Shown one piece after another: positions 63,481 through 64,000 of a stretch of 64,000 bases of DNA. Where the stretch lies: NCBI GenBank assembly GCA_007361935.1, contig CP041667.1:372001-436000 (forward strand), given 5' to 3'. The position numbers and the translations under genes were made by a program. Within the stretch, counting starts at the first letter, position 1; each line of letters begins with the position of its first letter. The notes beneath the pieces were generated by a model. The model was not told where the DNA came from. It saw only the letters and a program-made list of their open reading frames with translations, and ran no database searches. This stretch comes from Lachnospiraceae bacterium KGMB03038. GTDB lineage: Bacteria > Bacillota > Clostridia > Lachnospirales > Lachnospiraceae.

Positions 63481-64000
63481 TGGAAGTCAATCAGTTTGCA
63501 TGGTATCAGCTAAAGACAACGCCGGAAAACCGCCTGATCCGGTTCCGCTGTTATAAGGAGCTGCAGGAGAAGAAAATCCCGGTGCGCCATGAGAATTATG
63601 GGCAGGTATATCTGGGGCGGATGAAAAACGGCGATACGCCCGCAAGCATCCGGAAACGTCTGGAAGAACATCCGCCCCGTTCCATAGCCTGCCATTCCCT
63701 TAGTGTCAGTGATGTGCTTGTCTTAAACAGCAATGGTGAGATTACCGCTTACTATGTGGATAAAGAGGGATTTATCGTGATTGCGGGCTTTCTCCGCCTG
63801 GGTTCTTCCGGTGCGCTGATCTCTTATGATACGATAGACTTCCATATCGAGGGAAAAGAGGGAAGCTGGCTTGCATACGACAGCATCATCATAGATGGCC
63901 GGGAATTTTTCCTGATGGAGCATACCGCATACGGGGCGCAGGCGGCAAATGTAGTCCTTGACGGGGACGGAAATCTGGTAGTGGACAATGTTTTCCATGG
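63480..64000 (+). CDS. YodL/LPD28-domain ICE protein, 3' end outside the window
   Basis: A GTG at 63480 shares its first base with the upstream TAG, with GGAGGGAGAGG before it; the frame is open to the window end (173 codons). The N-terminal part FAWYQLKTTPENRLIRFRCY and CHSLSVSDVLVLNSNGEITA form a YodL-type domain, closely like the one in the 60215 protein; the later FFLMEHTAYGAQAANVVLDG resembles the LPD28 module. Both modules occur in large ICE proteins of unknown role. The relaxase gene is expected further right. Confidence 0.72.
   Translation, partial: MEVNQFAWYQLKTTPENRLIRFRCYKELQEKKIPVRHENYGQVYLGRMKNGDTPASIRKRLEEHPPRSIACHSLSVSDVLVLNSNGEITAYYVDKEGFIVIAGFLRLGSSGALISYDTIDFHIEGKEGSWLAYDSIIIDGREFFLMEHTAYGAQAANVVLDGDGNLVVDNVFH

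Larger units (their letters stand above)
21756..64000. mobile_element. Integrative conjugative element of the Tn1549/CTn-like superfamily (left part)
   Basis: From behind rlmD to the window edge the genes form one conjugative element: ParA, ParB and RepA_N-type initiator; regulators; cargo; then PcfB, VirD4-like coupling protein, Maff2/VirB2, VirB6, PrgI/VirB3, VirB4, wall hydrolase, DUF4315, DUF4366, TopB, methyltransferases, helicase fusion, ArdC-like and TTRAP-like proteins. Gene order follows the clostridial CTn elements (for example those of C. difficile). Relaxase, integrase and attR are not seen and must lie to the right if the element is complete. The left boundary is approximate. Confidence 0.93.

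Overview
The window looks like a chromosome segment of a gut-type Firmicute, most likely a member of the Lachnospiraceae (Clostridia). This rests on the clostridial character of RpoB/RpoC, on MutS2 and a YhaM-type nuclease, on strong AGGAGG-like ribosome binding sites, and on the kind of conjugative element it carries. It splits into a core part (1 to about 21.78 kb) and one large integrative conjugative element (ICE, about 21.78 kb to beyond the right edge).

Core part. The left edge holds the end of a lactate-permease-family transporter, a two-helix membrane protein, an M20 amidohydrolase (N-carbamoyl amino acid or allantoate type) and an unusual regulator that joins an XRE helix-turn-helix to a FadR/GntR-type regulator; these look like one catabolic locus with its own regulator. 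rpoB and rpoC follow, without the usual ribosomal protein neighbours on either side. Next are two zinc-ribbon membrane proteins behind a possible ECF-sigma promoter. A leftward group encodes mutS2, an OmpR-type response regulator and its histidine kinase. A divergent rightward group encodes a membrane HtrA-like protein with a degenerate catalytic triad, the YhaM exoribonuclease and the 23S rRNA m5U methyltransferase RlmD (RumA). The element begins just behind rlmD.

ICE, maintenance and cargo end (21.8 to 36.5 kb). Two small element proteins, ParA, ParB and a RepA_N-type initiator form one overlapping operon. The initiator gene contains nine 23-bp iteron-like units. A small membrane protein, an XRE regulator, a short TTG-start ORF and two sigma-region-4-like proteins follow. 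Then come an AT-rich KAP-type P-loop NTPase (probable cargo, possibly defence), a structured leader, and a 2003-residue cell-wall-anchored adhesin with a thioester domain and about 13 CnaB/SpaA repeats.

ICE, transfer end (36.5 to 64 kb). Small proteins and PcfB are followed by a VirD4-like coupling protein, a Maff2/VirB2-like protein, a VirB6/TrbL-like protein, PrgI, VirB4, a DNA methyltransferase, a 3D plus NlpC/P60 wall hydrolase, DUF4315 and DUF4366 proteins and topoisomerase III. A leftward Phd/ParE-type toxin-antitoxin pair follows. After it come a 2746-residue ArdC-methyltransferase-helicase fusion (with a tnpV-like gene overprinted in another frame), a second methyltransferase, an ArdC-like metallopeptidase protein, a TTRAP-like protein and a YodL-domain protein cut by the window end. 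Relaxase, integrase and the right attachment site are not in the window and presumably lie to the right. The layout is that of the Tn1549/CTn-like superfamily.

The most striking unexplained signals are: five copies of a 25-bp palindrome at three loci of the ICE, three of them exactly 40 bp apart and one with compensating changes in both arms; the intragenic 23-bp iterons; and the tnpV reading frame inside the giant helicase gene.
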